NCBI GenBank assembly: GCA_965248335.1
Contig: CBDFIY010000003.1
Location: forward strand, 1-64,000
Reading direction: 5' to 3'
Source: CAKMZU01 sp965248335
GTDB lineage: Bacteria > Pseudomonadota > Gammaproteobacteria > Pseudomonadales > DT-91
DNA: 64,000 nucleotides
In this document: piece by piece, positions 37,827 to 47,824 of the stretch
Position numbering within the stretch: the stretch's first letter is position 1
Layout of the letters: every line of letters starts with the position of its first letter
Translations under genes and position numbers: made by a program
The notes under the pieces: generated by a model
Seen by the model: only the letters and a program-made list of their open reading frames with translations
Told to the model about the DNA's origin: nothing
Database searches by the model: none

Positions 37827-39371
37827 ATGCAGCAATTGAACCCATCAGAAATCAGTGAAATTATTAAGCAGCGCATCGATAATCTTGATGTGTCTAGCGA
37901 AGCGAAGAACGAAGGTACTATTGTCTCAGTTACAGACGGCATAGTACGCATTCACGGTCTAGCCGATGTCATGTACGGAGAGATGATCGAATTTGACGGC
38001 AACGTTTATGGTATGGCACTTAACCTTGAGCGTGATTCGGTAGGTGCGATTATTCTTGGAGACTACATGGGGCTTCAAGAAGGTCAAAAATGCCGATGTA
38101 CTGGGCGTATCCTAGAAGTACCTGTTGGCCCTGAGCTAGAAGGCCGTGTCGTTGATGCATTAGGTAGCCCGATTGACGGAAAAGGGCCAGTAAACGCAAA
38201 AGAGACAGATGCGATTGAAAAAATAGCACCTGGCGTTATTTGGCGTAAATCGGTTGATCAGCCCGTACAGATTGGACTTAAATCTATCGATGCTATGGTG
38301 CCAATCGGTCGTGGTCAGCGTGAATTGATTATCGGTGACCGTCAAGTGGGTAAAACTGCGATTGCCATCGATGCCATTATTAACCAAAAAGACTCAGGCA
38401 TTAAATGTATCTATGTAGCGATTGGGCAAAAAGCCTCATCCGTTGCCTCAGTGGTACGCAAACTTGAAGAACACGGTGCCATGGCACATACTATTGTTGT
38501 GGCGGCAACCGCCTCTGATCCTGCATCAATGCAATACTTAGCGGCTTTTGCCGGTTGTACCATGGGTGAATATTATCGTGACCGTGGTCAAGATGCATTG
38601 ATCATATTTGATGATTTAACCAAGCAGGCTTGGGCTTATCGTCAAATTTCTTTGCTTCTTAAAAGACCACCGGGTCGTGAAGCTTATCCTGGGGATGTGT
38701 TCTATTTGCATTCACGTTTACTTGAGCGCGCTTCACGTGTATCCGAAGCATACGTCGAAAAATTTACTAACGGTGAAGTCAAAGGTAAAACCGGTTCATT
38801 AACGGCATTGCCGATTATCGAAACCCAAGCTGGCGATGTTTCCGCTTTCGTACCGACCAACGTTATCTCCATCACTGATGGCCAGATATTCCTTGAGACC
38901 AGTATGTTTAATGCAGGTGTTCGCCCCGCCATGAACGCCGGTATTTCAGTTTCTCGAGTGGGTGGTTCGGCGCAAACGAAGATCGTTAAAAAACTCTCTG
39001 GCGGTATTCGTACTGCACTGGCGCAATACCGTGAACTTGCGGCATTCTCACAGTTTGCTTCCGATCTTGACGACGCAACCAAAGCACAACTTGATCAAGG
39101 TGAGCGCGTTACTGAATTGATGAAGCAGAAACAATATGCACCACAAAGTACTGCACAATTGGGTGTGATGCTTTATGCGGCTAACGAAGGCTTTTTGAAT
39201 GACATCGCTGTGAATAAAATCGTTGATTTTGAATCGGCCCTCTTGTCATACATGGATTCTGAGCACGCTGAACTGATGAAAGGGATCGTAGAGACCGGTA
39301 AGTGGGATTCTGACATAGAAGCCACTTTCAAAACTGCGATTGAACAGTTCAAAGGGACACAAACTTGGTAA
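37827..39371 (+). CDS. atpA: F1 ATP synthase alpha subunit
   Basis: The 514-aa subunit starts MQQLNPSEISEIIKQRI. The nucleotide-binding loop GDRQVGKTA is near 169 and the signature PAMNAGISVSRVGG is near 365. Length is normal. It carries the non-catalytic nucleotide sites. Confidence 0.98.
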   Translation: MQQLNPSEISEIIKQRIDNLDVSSEAKNEGTIVSVTDGIVRIHGLADVMYGEMIEFDGNVYGMALNLERDSVGAIILGDYMGLQEGQKCRCTGRILEVPVGPELEGRVVDALGSPIDGKGPVNAKETDAIEKIAPGVIWRKSVDQPVQIGLKSIDAMVPIGRGQRELIIGDRQVGKTAIAIDAIINQKDSGIKCIYVAIGQKASSVASVVRKLEEHGAMAHTIVVAATASDPASMQYLAAFAGCTMGEYYRDRGQDALIIFDDLTKQAWAYRQISLLLKRPPGREAYPGDVFYLHSRLLERASRVSEAYVEKFTNGEVKGKTGSLTALPIIETQAGDVSAFVPTNVISITDGQIFLETSMFNAGVRPAMNAGISVSRVGGSAQTKIVKKLSGGIRTALAQYRELAAFSQFASDLDDATKAQLDQGERVTELMKQKQYAPQSTAQLGVMLYAANEGFLNDIAVNKIVDFESALLSYMDSEHAELMKGIVETGKWDSDIEATFKTAIEQFKGTQTW

Positions 39372-39411
39372 AAGGCGATATCGTCTTTTACGCCTACTGA
39401 GAGAATAAAGT

Positions 39412-40272
39412 ATGGCTGGTGCTAAAGAAATTCGAACCAAAATTTCCAGCATAAAGAGTACGCAGAAAATAACATCTGCGATGGAAATGGTTGCAGCCAG
39501 TAAGATGCGTAAAGCGCAAGAACGCATGTCTGTCGGCAAACCTTATGCGCAACGTATGCAGTCGGTTATAGGGCATGTTGCTAATGCTGCGGCTGAATAC
39601 AAGCACCCTTTTATGCAAACAAGGGAAATCAAACGCTTGGCAGTGATTGTGGTTTCTTCTGATCGCGGTCTATGTGGCGGTTTAAATACCAATATATTTA
39701 AAAAAGTCATTAAAGTGATGCAGCAAGCAAAGAAAGATGGCATTGCGGTTGAGCTTTGCACGATAGGTTCAAAAGCGGCGGGATTTTTCGGCAGTCTGGG
39801 CGGTAACATCGTGGCTTCAGTGCGAGATTTAGGTGAAAAACCGGCGGTTGCCGATATTGTCGGTGCAATAAAAATTGTCATTGATAGTTTCGAGAACGGT
39901 CAGGTAGATCAAGTACTGATCGTCGGCAATGAATACGTCAATACTATGACGCAACAGCCAACGGTTCAGCAATTATTACCCTTATCGCCCGATGAAGAAA
40001 GCAAGCGACAATACGCATGGGATTATATTTATGAGCCTGATGCAAAAGAGTTATTAGATGGATTACTGATACGATTTCTGGAATCGCAAGTTTACCAGGC
40101 AGTTATAGAAAATGCTGCTTGTGAGCAGGCAGCGCGCATGCTTGCCATGAAGAGTGCAACCGATAATGCGGGCGATATTATAGATGATTTACAAATGATC
40201 TATAACCGTGCACGTCAAACAGCGATTACGCAAGAGTTGTCAGAAATCGTGGGTGGCGCGGCCGCCGTATAA
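39412..40272 (+). CDS. atpG: F1 ATP synthase gamma subunit
   Basis: The 286-aa rotor shaft subunit starts MAGAKEIRTKISSIKSTQKI. It has the SSDRGLCGGLN motif near 78 and the C-terminal YNRARQTAITQEL helix. It is flanked by atpA and atpD as usual. Confidence 0.98.
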   Translation: MAGAKEIRTKISSIKSTQKITSAMEMVAASKMRKAQERMSVGKPYAQRMQSVIGHVANAAAEYKHPFMQTREIKRLAVIVVSSDRGLCGGLNTNIFKKVIKVMQQAKKDGIAVELCTIGSKAAGFFGSLGGNIVASVRDLGEKPAVADIVGAIKIVIDSFENGQVDQVLIVGNEYVNTMTQQPTVQQLLPLSPDEESKRQYAWDYIYEPDAKELLDGLLIRFLESQVYQAVIENAACEQAARMLAMKSATDNAGDIIDDLQMIYNRARQTAITQELSEIVGGAAAV

Positions 40273-40317
40273 GCGACTGAATGCTAGAAATTTATAAATT
40301 TAATAGAGGAACGTCAG

Positions 40318-41715
40318 ATGAGTAGCGGACGTATCGTACAAATAATAGGTGCAGTCATCGATGTGGAATTTCCACGTGATGCAGTGCCACAGGTTTATGA
40401 CGCCCTTAAAGTCAGCAAAACAAATCTCACCTTGGAAGTACAGCAGCAGCTTGGTGATGGCGTGGTACGAACCATTGCAATGGGGTCATCTGAAGGCCTG
40501 TGTCGTGGATTAGATGTAGACAATACCAAACAGCCTATTCAAGTACCTGTTGGTATAGAAACCCTCGGCCGAATTATGGATGTCTTGGGCGACCCTATCG
40601 ATGAGTGTGGCCCTATTGGCGAAAAAGAACGTCGTTCTATTCATCAAAAAGCACCGACTTATGAAGAGCTTTCTGCTTCTGACGATATCTTAGAAACCGG
40701 TATTAAAGTCATCGATTTGATTTGCCCGTTTGCCAAAGGTGGTAAAGTGGGCTTGTTCGGCGGTGCGGGTGTGGGTAAAACCGTTAACATGATGGAGTTG
40801 ATTAACAACATCGCGTTACAACATTCGGGTTTATCTGTTTTTGCTGGTGTTGGCGAGCGGACCCGTGAAGGTAACGATTTCTACCACGAAATGCAGGAAT
40901 CTGGTGTTGTTAACATTGAGAACTTTACGGACTCAAAAGTAGCAATGGTTTATGGGCAAATGAATGAGCCACCGGGTAACCGTTTGCGTGTTGCATTAAC
41001 CGGTTTGACCATGGCAGAAAAATTCCGTGACGAAGGTAAAGACGTTTTGTTGTTTATTGATAACATCTATCGTTATACCTTAGCTGGAACAGAAGTATCT
41101 GCCTTGTTAGGTCGTATGCCTTCTGCGGTTGGTTATCAGCCAACATTGGCCGAAGAAATGGGCGTTCTTCAAGAGCGAATCACTTCAACAAAAACAGGAT
41201 CTATCACGTCGATTCAAGCGGTGTATGTTCCAGCCGATGATTTGACTGACCCTGCACCTGCAACCACCTTTGCGCATTTGGATAGCACCGTGGTGCTTTC
41301 AAGAGACATCGCATCTAAAGGTATTTACCCTGCGATCGATCCTCTGGATTCAAGCTCAAGACAGCTTGATCCACTGATTATTGGTAATGAGCATTATGCG
41401 GTTGCGCGTGAAGTGCAAAACGTCTTGCAGCGTTACACGGAATTGAAAGATATCATTGCTATTTTGGGTATGGATGAATTATCTGAAGAAGACAAGCTTG
41501 CAGTACAACGCGCACGTAAGATTGAAAGATTCTTATCACAGCCGTTCCATGTGGCCGAAATATTCACGGGTAGCCCTGGTAAATATGTTTCTCTGAAAGA
41601 TACCATCAAGGGATTCCAGGGTATTTTAGCAGGTGAATACGATAATCTTCCTGAGCAGGCATTCTATATGGTTGGTACCATTGACGAAGCCATCGAAAAA
41701 GCTAAGAGCCTCTAA
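40318..41715 (+). CDS. atpD: F1 ATP synthase beta subunit
   Basis: The 465-aa catalytic subunit has P-loop GGAGVGKTV near 152, the catalytic-Glu region VGERTREGNDF near 180 and LLFIDNIYRYT near 240. It also has the signature PAIDPLDSSSR near 340. All catalytic elements are present. Confidence 0.98.
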   Translation: MSSGRIVQIIGAVIDVEFPRDAVPQVYDALKVSKTNLTLEVQQQLGDGVVRTIAMGSSEGLCRGLDVDNTKQPIQVPVGIETLGRIMDVLGDPIDECGPIGEKERRSIHQKAPTYEELSASDDILETGIKVIDLICPFAKGGKVGLFGGAGVGKTVNMMELINNIALQHSGLSVFAGVGERTREGNDFYHEMQESGVVNIENFTDSKVAMVYGQMNEPPGNRLRVALTGLTMAEKFRDEGKDVLLFIDNIYRYTLAGTEVSALLGRMPSAVGYQPTLAEEMGVLQERITSTKTGSITSIQAVYVPADDLTDPAPATTFAHLDSTVVLSRDIASKGIYPAIDPLDSSSRQLDPLIIGNEHYAVAREVQNVLQRYTELKDIIAILGMDELSEEDKLAVQRARKIERFLSQPFHVAEIFTGSPGKYVSLKDTIKGFQGILAGEYDNLPEQAFYMVGTIDEAIEKAKSL

Positions 41716-41739
41716 GGGCTTTTAGCGAGGATGCAAACT

Positions 41740-42159
41740 ATGTCAATGACATTTAACTGCGATATTGTCAGCTTGGAAGAATCCATTTTTAGCGGATTGG
41801 TGAAAACAGTCGTAGCTACAGGTGAGATGGGTGATCTTGGAATTTATTATAATCACGCACCTTTATTAACCAAACTGGTTCCAGGGCCTGTTCGTATTAT
41901 TATGGATAATGGCGAGGAAGAAATCTTTTATGTGTCTGGTGGCTTTATTGAAGTACAGCCAACCATGGTTAATATTCTTGCCGATACGGCAATCAGAGCA
42001 AGTGATATTTCTGAAGCGGCAGCACAAAAAGCTCAGGACGATGCCAAAAAGGTTGTGACTAACCTAGATGGAGAGTTTGATTATTCAAAAGCAGCTGTAC
42101 AACTAGCAGAAGCAGCCGCACAAATACGAACGATCAATAAGCTTCGCAAGAAAAAATAA
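41740..42159 (+). CDS. atpC: F1 ATP synthase epsilon subunit
   Basis: The 139-aa subunit has the N-terminal beta sandwich (GEMGDLGIYYNHAPLLTKL, FYVSGGFIEVQP) and a C-terminal helical hairpin. I prefer the ATG at 41740 (MSMTFNC), which lies about 9 nt after a GCGAGGA ribosome-binding stretch. The in-frame ATG at 41731 falls within that stretch. It is the last gene of the operon. Confidence 0.93.
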   Translation: MSMTFNCDIVSLEESIFSGLVKTVVATGEMGDLGIYYNHAPLLTKLVPGPVRIIMDNGEEEIFYVSGGFIEVQPTMVNILADTAIRASDISEAAAQKAQDDAKKVVTNLDGEFDYSKAAVQLAEAAAQIRTINKLRKKK

Positions 42160-42175
42160 CCCCTTCCTTTATAAA

Positions 42176-42196
42176 GGCAGAAAGTCTCTTTCTGCC
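42176..42196 (+). terminator. candidate terminator of the atp operon
   Basis: Arms GGCAGAAAG and CTTTCTGCC form a 9-bp stem with a TCT loop, 16 bp after atpC. There is no immediate T run (next bases TATACC), so it may be an RNA 3' stabiliser rather than a full intrinsic terminator. Confidence 0.5.
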
Positions 42197-43416
42197 TATA
42201 CCTCATTACAAAATTTTTAAATAGTGTTTTTTATCATCAATACTTCGGACAGTTTTTTGAACCACTTGAGATGATCTAAGTCTATGAATGTTTTTACTGA
42301 AAATAGTTCATGCAAAATTTGATTTCACAGATTTTAGATTCAATGTCCGATATTTGCTTACCACAAAAAAATTCATTAGGGCGCTATTGATTACGCTAAT
42401 GGTATTCCGTGGCAAGGCAAATTTTCGCAATATGAGTCGTTTTTCAAGCTTGTGCGAGAAAACTTTTAGTCGATGGTATCGTGTATCCTTCGACTTTAAA
42501 GCTTTTAATAATCAGCTCATTTTTAGCGAGTTACCGAAAGAAGATGAATGGATTGCAGCTATAGATGCAAGTTTCGTAAAAAAGAGCGGCAAGTGCACTT
42601 CAGGTTTAGGGAACTTCTGGAGCGGTGGTTCAGGCTCCGCTGAAAAAGGACTTGAGGTCTCATTGCTTAGCATTGTCCATCTCAAATCAAATACCGCGTA
42701 TGGGCTGGATGCAAAACAAACCATAGACCAAGAAGGCAAGTCTCGTACTGACTTGTATGCAGAGCAGACTGTTGGTATGGCTAAAGCATTAAAAGACAAG
42801 GGAATACGTTATATTTCTACGGATAGCTTTTATACGAAGATAAAATATGTCAACCCTGTTGCCGAAGCAGGTCTTCATATCGTTGGTAAGCTACGCATAG
42901 ACGCCCGTTTAAAATGGCTCTACGAAGGAGAATATTCTGGCAAGGGGCGCCCCAAAAAATTCGATGGCAAAGTCGATATAGAAGCTGATCTTTGTCGATT
43001 TGAGTATGTAGGAGAGATTGATGAAGGTAAAACGCATATGTACACAACCGTTGCTTACTCAGTTTCCCTTAAACGTGATATCAAGGTGGTCATGTTAATT
43101 TTTAAAAAAGGCGATAAAGAAGGCCGCGCTCTTTTATATTCAACGGACACCAATCTAGCTGCTATGACACTGCTTACCTATTACAAAGCAAGGTTCCAGA
43201 TTGAGTTTGTTTTTAGGGACGCCAAACAATACACGGGTCTGATGGATTGCCAGTCTTGCAATGAAGAGGCGATCAACTTTCAACTGAATGCATCCTTTAC
43301 TGCGCTAAATTTAATGAAAATTGAAGACAGAAAAACAAAAGGAACACAGGGTGAAACCGTTATATCTATTGCATCATGCGGTAGATTTCAACATACTTGT
43401 CGCCTAAAGTTTACTT

Positions 43417-44493
43417 TTATGCCGCCTGATTTACTTCCCTATCACTTTTAGATTTCCCTGGGTTTAAATAAGCCTCATCAATGTGATTCCAGTTTCTAAT
43501 GTCGCCACTCCATCGCTCTGGGTGCGCCATTTTCGCCTTCAGATAAACCGCGTTACGGTTGATTAAGATAATCTTATCTTGCTTCATATGACGCTCTACA
43601 GGGGTGACATATTTTATGCTGCTGTGTTTGTGTTCATGGTTATACCAGTCAACAAACCCATCCACCCATTTTCGTGATGCATCTAAACCCTCAAAGGCTT
43701 TTTCTGGGTATTCTGGCCGGTACTTAAGTGTTCTAAATAACGACTCAGAATAAGGATTATCATTACTAACGGAAGGCCTGCTGAACGACGGAACAACTCC
43801 TAGCTCTTGCAGTGTCGCTAGCATTGTTGCGCCTTTCATCGGGCTTCCATTATCTGAATGTAAGATCACCTGATTGCGTTTAATTCCTTCACGTAAGCAA
43901 ATATCTGTCATTAAATCTGCAGCCAATGCACTGCTTTCTTGCTCATATACCTGCCAGCCAACAATCTTTCGACTATAAACATCCATGACAAGATACAAGT
44001 AATAAAACAAGCCTTTTACCGTTGTTGGTAAATAAGTAATATCCCAACTATAAATCTGATTCGGGTCTGTGGCAGTCAACGATTCAGGTTTCGTTATGAC
44101 TCTGGCAGGCTTACTTTTCAGCCGGTGCCTGTCTTGTTTATGTGCTTTTAAAACACGGTAAATAGTGGATTCAGATGCAATGTACACACCTTTATCTGCA
44201 AGCATTGGCACGATAACGCTCGGTGATAAACTTGCATATTCAGGTTGGTTACAAACCTGAATAATACGCTGTCTCTCGAGCTCACTAAGCTTATTATAAG
44301 GGCTATGTTTGGCTGACAAACGACCATCTTCATCACCTTCTGGTCGCGCCCAGCGCTGTAATGTTTTTGGTGTGATGCCTATAATATCGCAAGCCTGCCT
44401 TTGCCTGGCACCATTGGAACGAGCCTCGCTAACCAAGTGAATAATATCATCACGCTCTTGTTTCACTATTAGCTGGCCTCGTCGCTTCCCCAA
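43417..44493 (-). CDS. IS3-family transposase OrfB
   Basis: The 358-aa integrase-core protein has the DDE residues in SWDITYLP, LHSDNGSPMKG and NPYSESLFRTLKY. It overlaps orfA by 25 nt. It is probably made as an OrfAB fusion by -1 slippage on the A8 run in the overlap, which reads ...LQKK then SQRNLGKRRGQ. Its own start would be a weak TTG. Confidence 0.92.
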   Translation of the reverse strand: MGKRRGQLIVKQERDDIIHLVSEARSNGARQRQACDIIGITPKTLQRWARPEGDEDGRLSAKHSPYNKLSELERQRIIQVCNQPEYASLSPSVIVPMLADKGVYIASESTIYRVLKAHKQDRHRLKSKPARVITKPESLTATDPNQIYSWDITYLPTTVKGLFYYLYLVMDVYSRKIVGWQVYEQESSALAADLMTDICLREGIKRNQVILHSDNGSPMKGATMLATLQELGVVPSFSRPSVSNDNPYSESLFRTLKYRPEYPEKAFEGLDASRKWVDGFVDWYNHEHKHSSIKYVTPVERHMKQDKIILINRNAVYLKAKMAHPERWSGDIRNWNHIDEAYLNPGKSKSDREVNQAA

Positions 44494-44990
44494 ATTTCGT
44501 TGACTTTTTTTTGAAGCACTAGCAGCGCAGCTGTTTCAGCTAAAGCCCTATCTTTACGGTTTAACTCTTTCCTTAGCAATTTAATGTCATTTTTAAATTG
44601 CTTGTTCTCGTTTTGGCTTTTTGAGGCAGTAGAAGTGGATTTATTCTTGATGAAATCACCTCTCCATTGCTTGATGTGATGTGGATATATTCCTTTTTCT
44701 CGGCAAAGCTGGCTGATGCCTTCGTCGCTCAAAGATCCGCAGGCAATGACCATATTCAAACGTTCTTCAGCGCTCCAATCTTGGGGCCTTTTTTCTTTAA
44801 CCATGGTCATTACCCCACCATCTAATGGTTGATTAAGCCGTTGCTCTTTAGCCTGTCTAATCCATTTTTGTAACGTCGAATGGCCAATACCTAAGTTTTC
44901 AGCCACATCCTTGATGCTCATACCTTCTTGTCGGCTCAATGCCTTTTCTATTGCCTGTATCTTAAACGAATGGGTAAACGATTTTCTCAT
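44469..44990 (-). CDS. IS3-family transposase OrfA
   Basis: The 173-aa DNA-binding subunit starts MRKSFTHSFKIQAIEKAL. It has a helix-turn-helix (about 23-45, SIKDVAENLGIGHSTLQKWI) and a second one near 85-115 (GISQLCREKGIYPHHIKQW). A C-terminal leucine-zipper-like segment leads to the frameshift run. Confidence 0.92.
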   Translation of the reverse strand: MRKSFTHSFKIQAIEKALSRQEGMSIKDVAENLGIGHSTLQKWIRQAKEQRLNQPLDGGVMTMVKEKRPQDWSAEERLNMVIACGSLSDEGISQLCREKGIYPHHIKQWRGDFIKNKSTSTASKSQNENKQFKNDIKLLRKELNRKDRALAETAALLVLQKKVNEIWGSDEAS

Positions 44991-45241
44991 TTTTTATGCC
45001 TCTAATTAAAATTTTAGAGGCGACAAGTATCCTGACACAGGGGGCATGGAAGCGGCGAAAACTCAATCAGCACATGATGCAGAGACTTTTTAACGAGTTA
45101 AAAATTGACTTAAATGATAAAAAAGTCAGACAAGTTTATGACAGCATGAGTAACTTCGGGGTTATTGCTGCGTAAAACTGTCCGAAGTATTGATCATGAT
45201 CTATAGTTTTAACTATCATGATAAAAATAAATACTATTGCT

Positions 45242-47677
45242 ATGAAAAAAATTCTTCTTCTTTGTTTTCTGGTGTGTGTTTCCTACTGTGGTGTTATACA
45301 AAAAGACAGTGCGACTGAAACTGACCTCGTGGTATCAATTTCAGCGCCGCAGGTAAACTTCATTGATTTTCCTATTTTTATTGAATCAATTGAACTGGTT
45401 GATGATAACGGTGTGGAACAACAAATAACCAGCGAATTCAGTCTTAATTTAGCGAATCTAGGTGAAGATTTTCACCTGGTTGGAAGATATAAAGATATGC
45501 CAATTGCTAAATATTCAAGACTTAAAGTTAATCTAAAATTTTCAAAAAACTCAGATATTGTATTTTATAGCACTACATCCAATAAAAAATTTACAAAGAA
45601 ATTACTTTCCCCAAGAGGAAAAGAATTAGGTACGGAGCTTGATAAATTTACTTTAGATGTACCTTTGATAGCAAAAGATCAGGCTGTAAAAATTAGCAAT
45701 GCGTTCACACATCTTAATATTGCATTCAACCTAAATAATATGATCGCAATACGAGAAGGAAAAGATGATGTGATTTTAGAATTAAGGCCGTTGTTGAATG
45801 TCACTGAAATTAAAGCTGGCGGAGATTTAAAGCTAAGAGGCGAAGTAAAGGCACTTAGTAAGGGAAGTATGCGAATAAAGACGGAGTTTTTAGGTTCTGT
45901 TGATATGAGTGTTTCCGATGTTAAATGGATAAAACTGGATAATAAAAAGTTAAAAACAATTAAAGCGAGTAGTGTTGTTAGCCAAAGTGCAGTTGCTGAT
46001 GTCACCATGAGTGAGAAAGGTGAAATAAAAGCTAACACGATTAAATTATTTTCCTCAAAAATACATATATTCAAAGGGTCGATAACAGATAAAGATGAAG
46101 CTCATATCGAAGTGTTGGGGAATAACTATGCCAAAGCAGATTATCTTAATCGAGGAAATGTATACATTAAATTTTCAGTAGAAGATTTCCCTATACCTTC
46201 AGAGAAAACAAAAGTTAGATTTCCTGTCATTCTGGATATTTCAAAAATAAATATCAGTAAATCTGAAGCGAGTGTACTCAAGGGCCCTGAAAGTTATGCT
46301 GCTGATGTCTCTGGAGATAATGATTCAGCTAAGATAACGACAGTAGAAAATGAATCAAATAGCATGTATTTCTATTATTCAAAAGAAACGAATGAGGAGG
46401 AGAAGAAATCTTTTAATTCAGATATGAAAGAGGCGGCAAGGGATTTAACGTTTATAGGGGTTTTGAGTATTGATGGCATTTATGCTGGCGATTATACATA
46501 TATGGGCATTGATATATCAAATTTTGGAAGTGAATTGGAGGATGGATTTTACCAATCTAAGGTCAACAACAAGACTGATGAAAATGGATTGTTCGAGTAT
46601 TTTTCAGCCGAGACACTCATTAAAGTAAGTGCAGATGATGATAATTCGTACCAGTTTGATTTTACGGGCGTTAATATGCAGGTTATGGACAGATCAAATT
46701 TGTTTGGGTTTGTGCTGGATGAGTATGGTTACCCTGATGCTAAATTACAGGATGGAGGAAAAAAATTAACTTTCTTAGAATTTTTACCTTACTTATTTGA
46801 TTGGTCAACGGGTAACTATGACATGATGTGTTCTGGAATGGTTTTTGATTTCGTCGATATACCTGAAGACAGTGGTATCCCAAGGATTACTCTTGAATAT
46901 TTAAAAGGTGGAGAAAATTCACAGGAGACAGATGTGCATTATTTTTCTTCTCCAGAAGATTTTATGGCTTGGTATGAAGATCTTGACGAAACAATGTACG
47001 TGGATCTCATTGATATTTCAGGTGAGTTAACCTCGGAAAAAATAGAACCAGTGAAAGAGTATAAAAAAAGTATTTGTTCATTTAAAACAAACTATTTTTA
47101 CTTTATTGCAATGAATGAAAAAGGAGCGAGAGCAAAACTTGATGAGATAGCAAATAAAATTAAAGCAAAAAGTCGCGTATCAAATGCAGTTTTACTGGGT
47201 TTAGGTATTAGTTTGGCCGCAGGTGCAATAGCTTTTGGTGTTAAAAAGTTAGTCGATATAATTAACAAAAAGAAGGCAGCGAATAAAGCATTTAACGATG
47301 CCAACCCCGACGCAAAGAAAAAAACAATTACGGGTGAAATAGGAGCAAAGCTGGAAAAAGCTTTTAAAGGATCAAATTTTGAAAAATCAGTATCTGGGAA
47401 AAGTAACCCTATCGAGCCGATGAAAACAGAAGACTCCAAAAAACCTACAGATTTAGAGAGTAACAAAAAAGTCTCATTTGCAACTGATGATATTGATTTA
47501 GGTGGATCAGATAAATTTAAAGTGACTGGTGCAGAGTTTACAAAGAAGTTTAGTTCTACGGATGATTTTAATACAAAAATGAAAGTAACAGACGATTTTG
47601 AAACTGCAAAAAATAAATTAAAAAGCGGTGGATCAATCAACGTAGACTCTGGAACAAAATCAAGGGGGAGACGGTAA
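45242..47677 (+). CDS. large putative lipoprotein, DUF4382-like N-terminus
   Basis: The 811-aa protein starts MKKILLLCFLVCVSYCG, a short signal sequence with a Cys at residue 16 (an imperfect lipobox because of Tyr at -1). An upstream in-frame ATG at 45218 is less likely. The first 200 residues resemble DUF4382-type lipoprotein domains (weak, from memory): VSISAPQVNFIDFPIFIESIEL. A central region rich in Asp, Tyr and Phe follows. A hydrophobic helix (about 660-680, GLGISLAAGAIAFGV) precedes a Lys/Asp-rich disordered tail. Function is unknown. It lies alone between two IS elements and is more AT-rich than its neighbours. Confidence 0.75.
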   Translation: MKKILLLCFLVCVSYCGVIQKDSATETDLVVSISAPQVNFIDFPIFIESIELVDDNGVEQQITSEFSLNLANLGEDFHLVGRYKDMPIAKYSRLKVNLKFSKNSDIVFYSTTSNKKFTKKLLSPRGKELGTELDKFTLDVPLIAKDQAVKISNAFTHLNIAFNLNNMIAIREGKDDVILELRPLLNVTEIKAGGDLKLRGEVKALSKGSMRIKTEFLGSVDMSVSDVKWIKLDNKKLKTIKASSVVSQSAVADVTMSEKGEIKANTIKLFSSKIHIFKGSITDKDEAHIEVLGNNYAKADYLNRGNVYIKFSVEDFPIPSEKTKVRFPVILDISKINISKSEASVLKGPESYAADVSGDNDSAKITTVENESNSMYFYYSKETNEEEKKSFNSDMKEAARDLTFIGVLSIDGIYAGDYTYMGIDISNFGSELEDGFYQSKVNNKTDENGLFEYFSAETLIKVSADDDNSYQFDFTGVNMQVMDRSNLFGFVLDEYGYPDAKLQDGGKKLTFLEFLPYLFDWSTGNYDMMCSGMVFDFVDIPEDSGIPRITLEYLKGGENSQETDVHYFSSPEDFMAWYEDLDETMYVDLIDISGELTSEKIEPVKEYKKSICSFKTNYFYFIAMNEKGARAKLDEIANKIKAKSRVSNAVLLGLGISLAAGAIAFGVKKLVDIINKKKAANKAFNDANPDAKKKTITGEIGAKLEKAFKGSNFEKSVSGKSNPIEPMKTEDSKKPTDLESNKKVSFATDDIDLGGSDKFKVTGAEFTKKFSSTDDFNTKMKVTDDFETAKNKLKSGGSINVDSGTKSRGRR

Positions 47678-47824
47678 TTTGTCTTCCTTTCGTAATAAGA
47701 TTATACAGAATTACATTATCAAAATGATAAAATACACAGCATTCTTTTTATTATGCAATGTATTGGAGGTGTTAAAAGGAAAATACTTTTTTTATTAAAA
47801 ACTAATAAAATTCTATGAAGATCT

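Larger units (their letters stand above)
43379..45044 (-). mobile_element. IS3-family insertion sequence nested in IS4 copy 3
   Basis: The element carries orfA and orfB in overlapping frames. Its ends share ATACTTGTCGCCT about 15 bp inside imperfect terminal repeats. CATG flanks both sides (43375-43378 and 45045-45048) while the uninterrupted IS4 has it once. It is therefore a 4-bp duplication, or the true ends are TG...CA reaching into CATG with no duplication. The boundaries are uncertain by 2 bp. Confidence 0.85.
42288..45175 (+). pseudogene. IS4-type transposase (copy 3), disrupted
   Basis: The reading frame is identical to copy 2 up to base 43378, then runs into the IS3 element and stops at 43451 with foreign residues. 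The C-terminal part continues at 45049 and ends at the TAA 45173-45175. The Y-R-E-K motif lies before the break, but the last 40 or so residues are lost. Confidence 0.9.
42238..45192 (+). mobile_element. IS4-type insertion sequence, copy 3, split by an IS3 element
   Basis: The left part 42238-43378 and right part 45049-45192 together rebuild the same 1285-bp element as copies 1 and 2. Its ends are flanked by ATCAT duplications (42233-42237 and 45193-45197). The transposase is cut after ISIAS, so this copy cannot move itself, although its ends are intact and could be mobilised by the other copies. Confidence 0.93.

Noticed and set aside
40366..40382. TTCCACGTGAT at the start of atpD
   Set aside because: Only half of the parS palindrome is present; the right arm does not fit.
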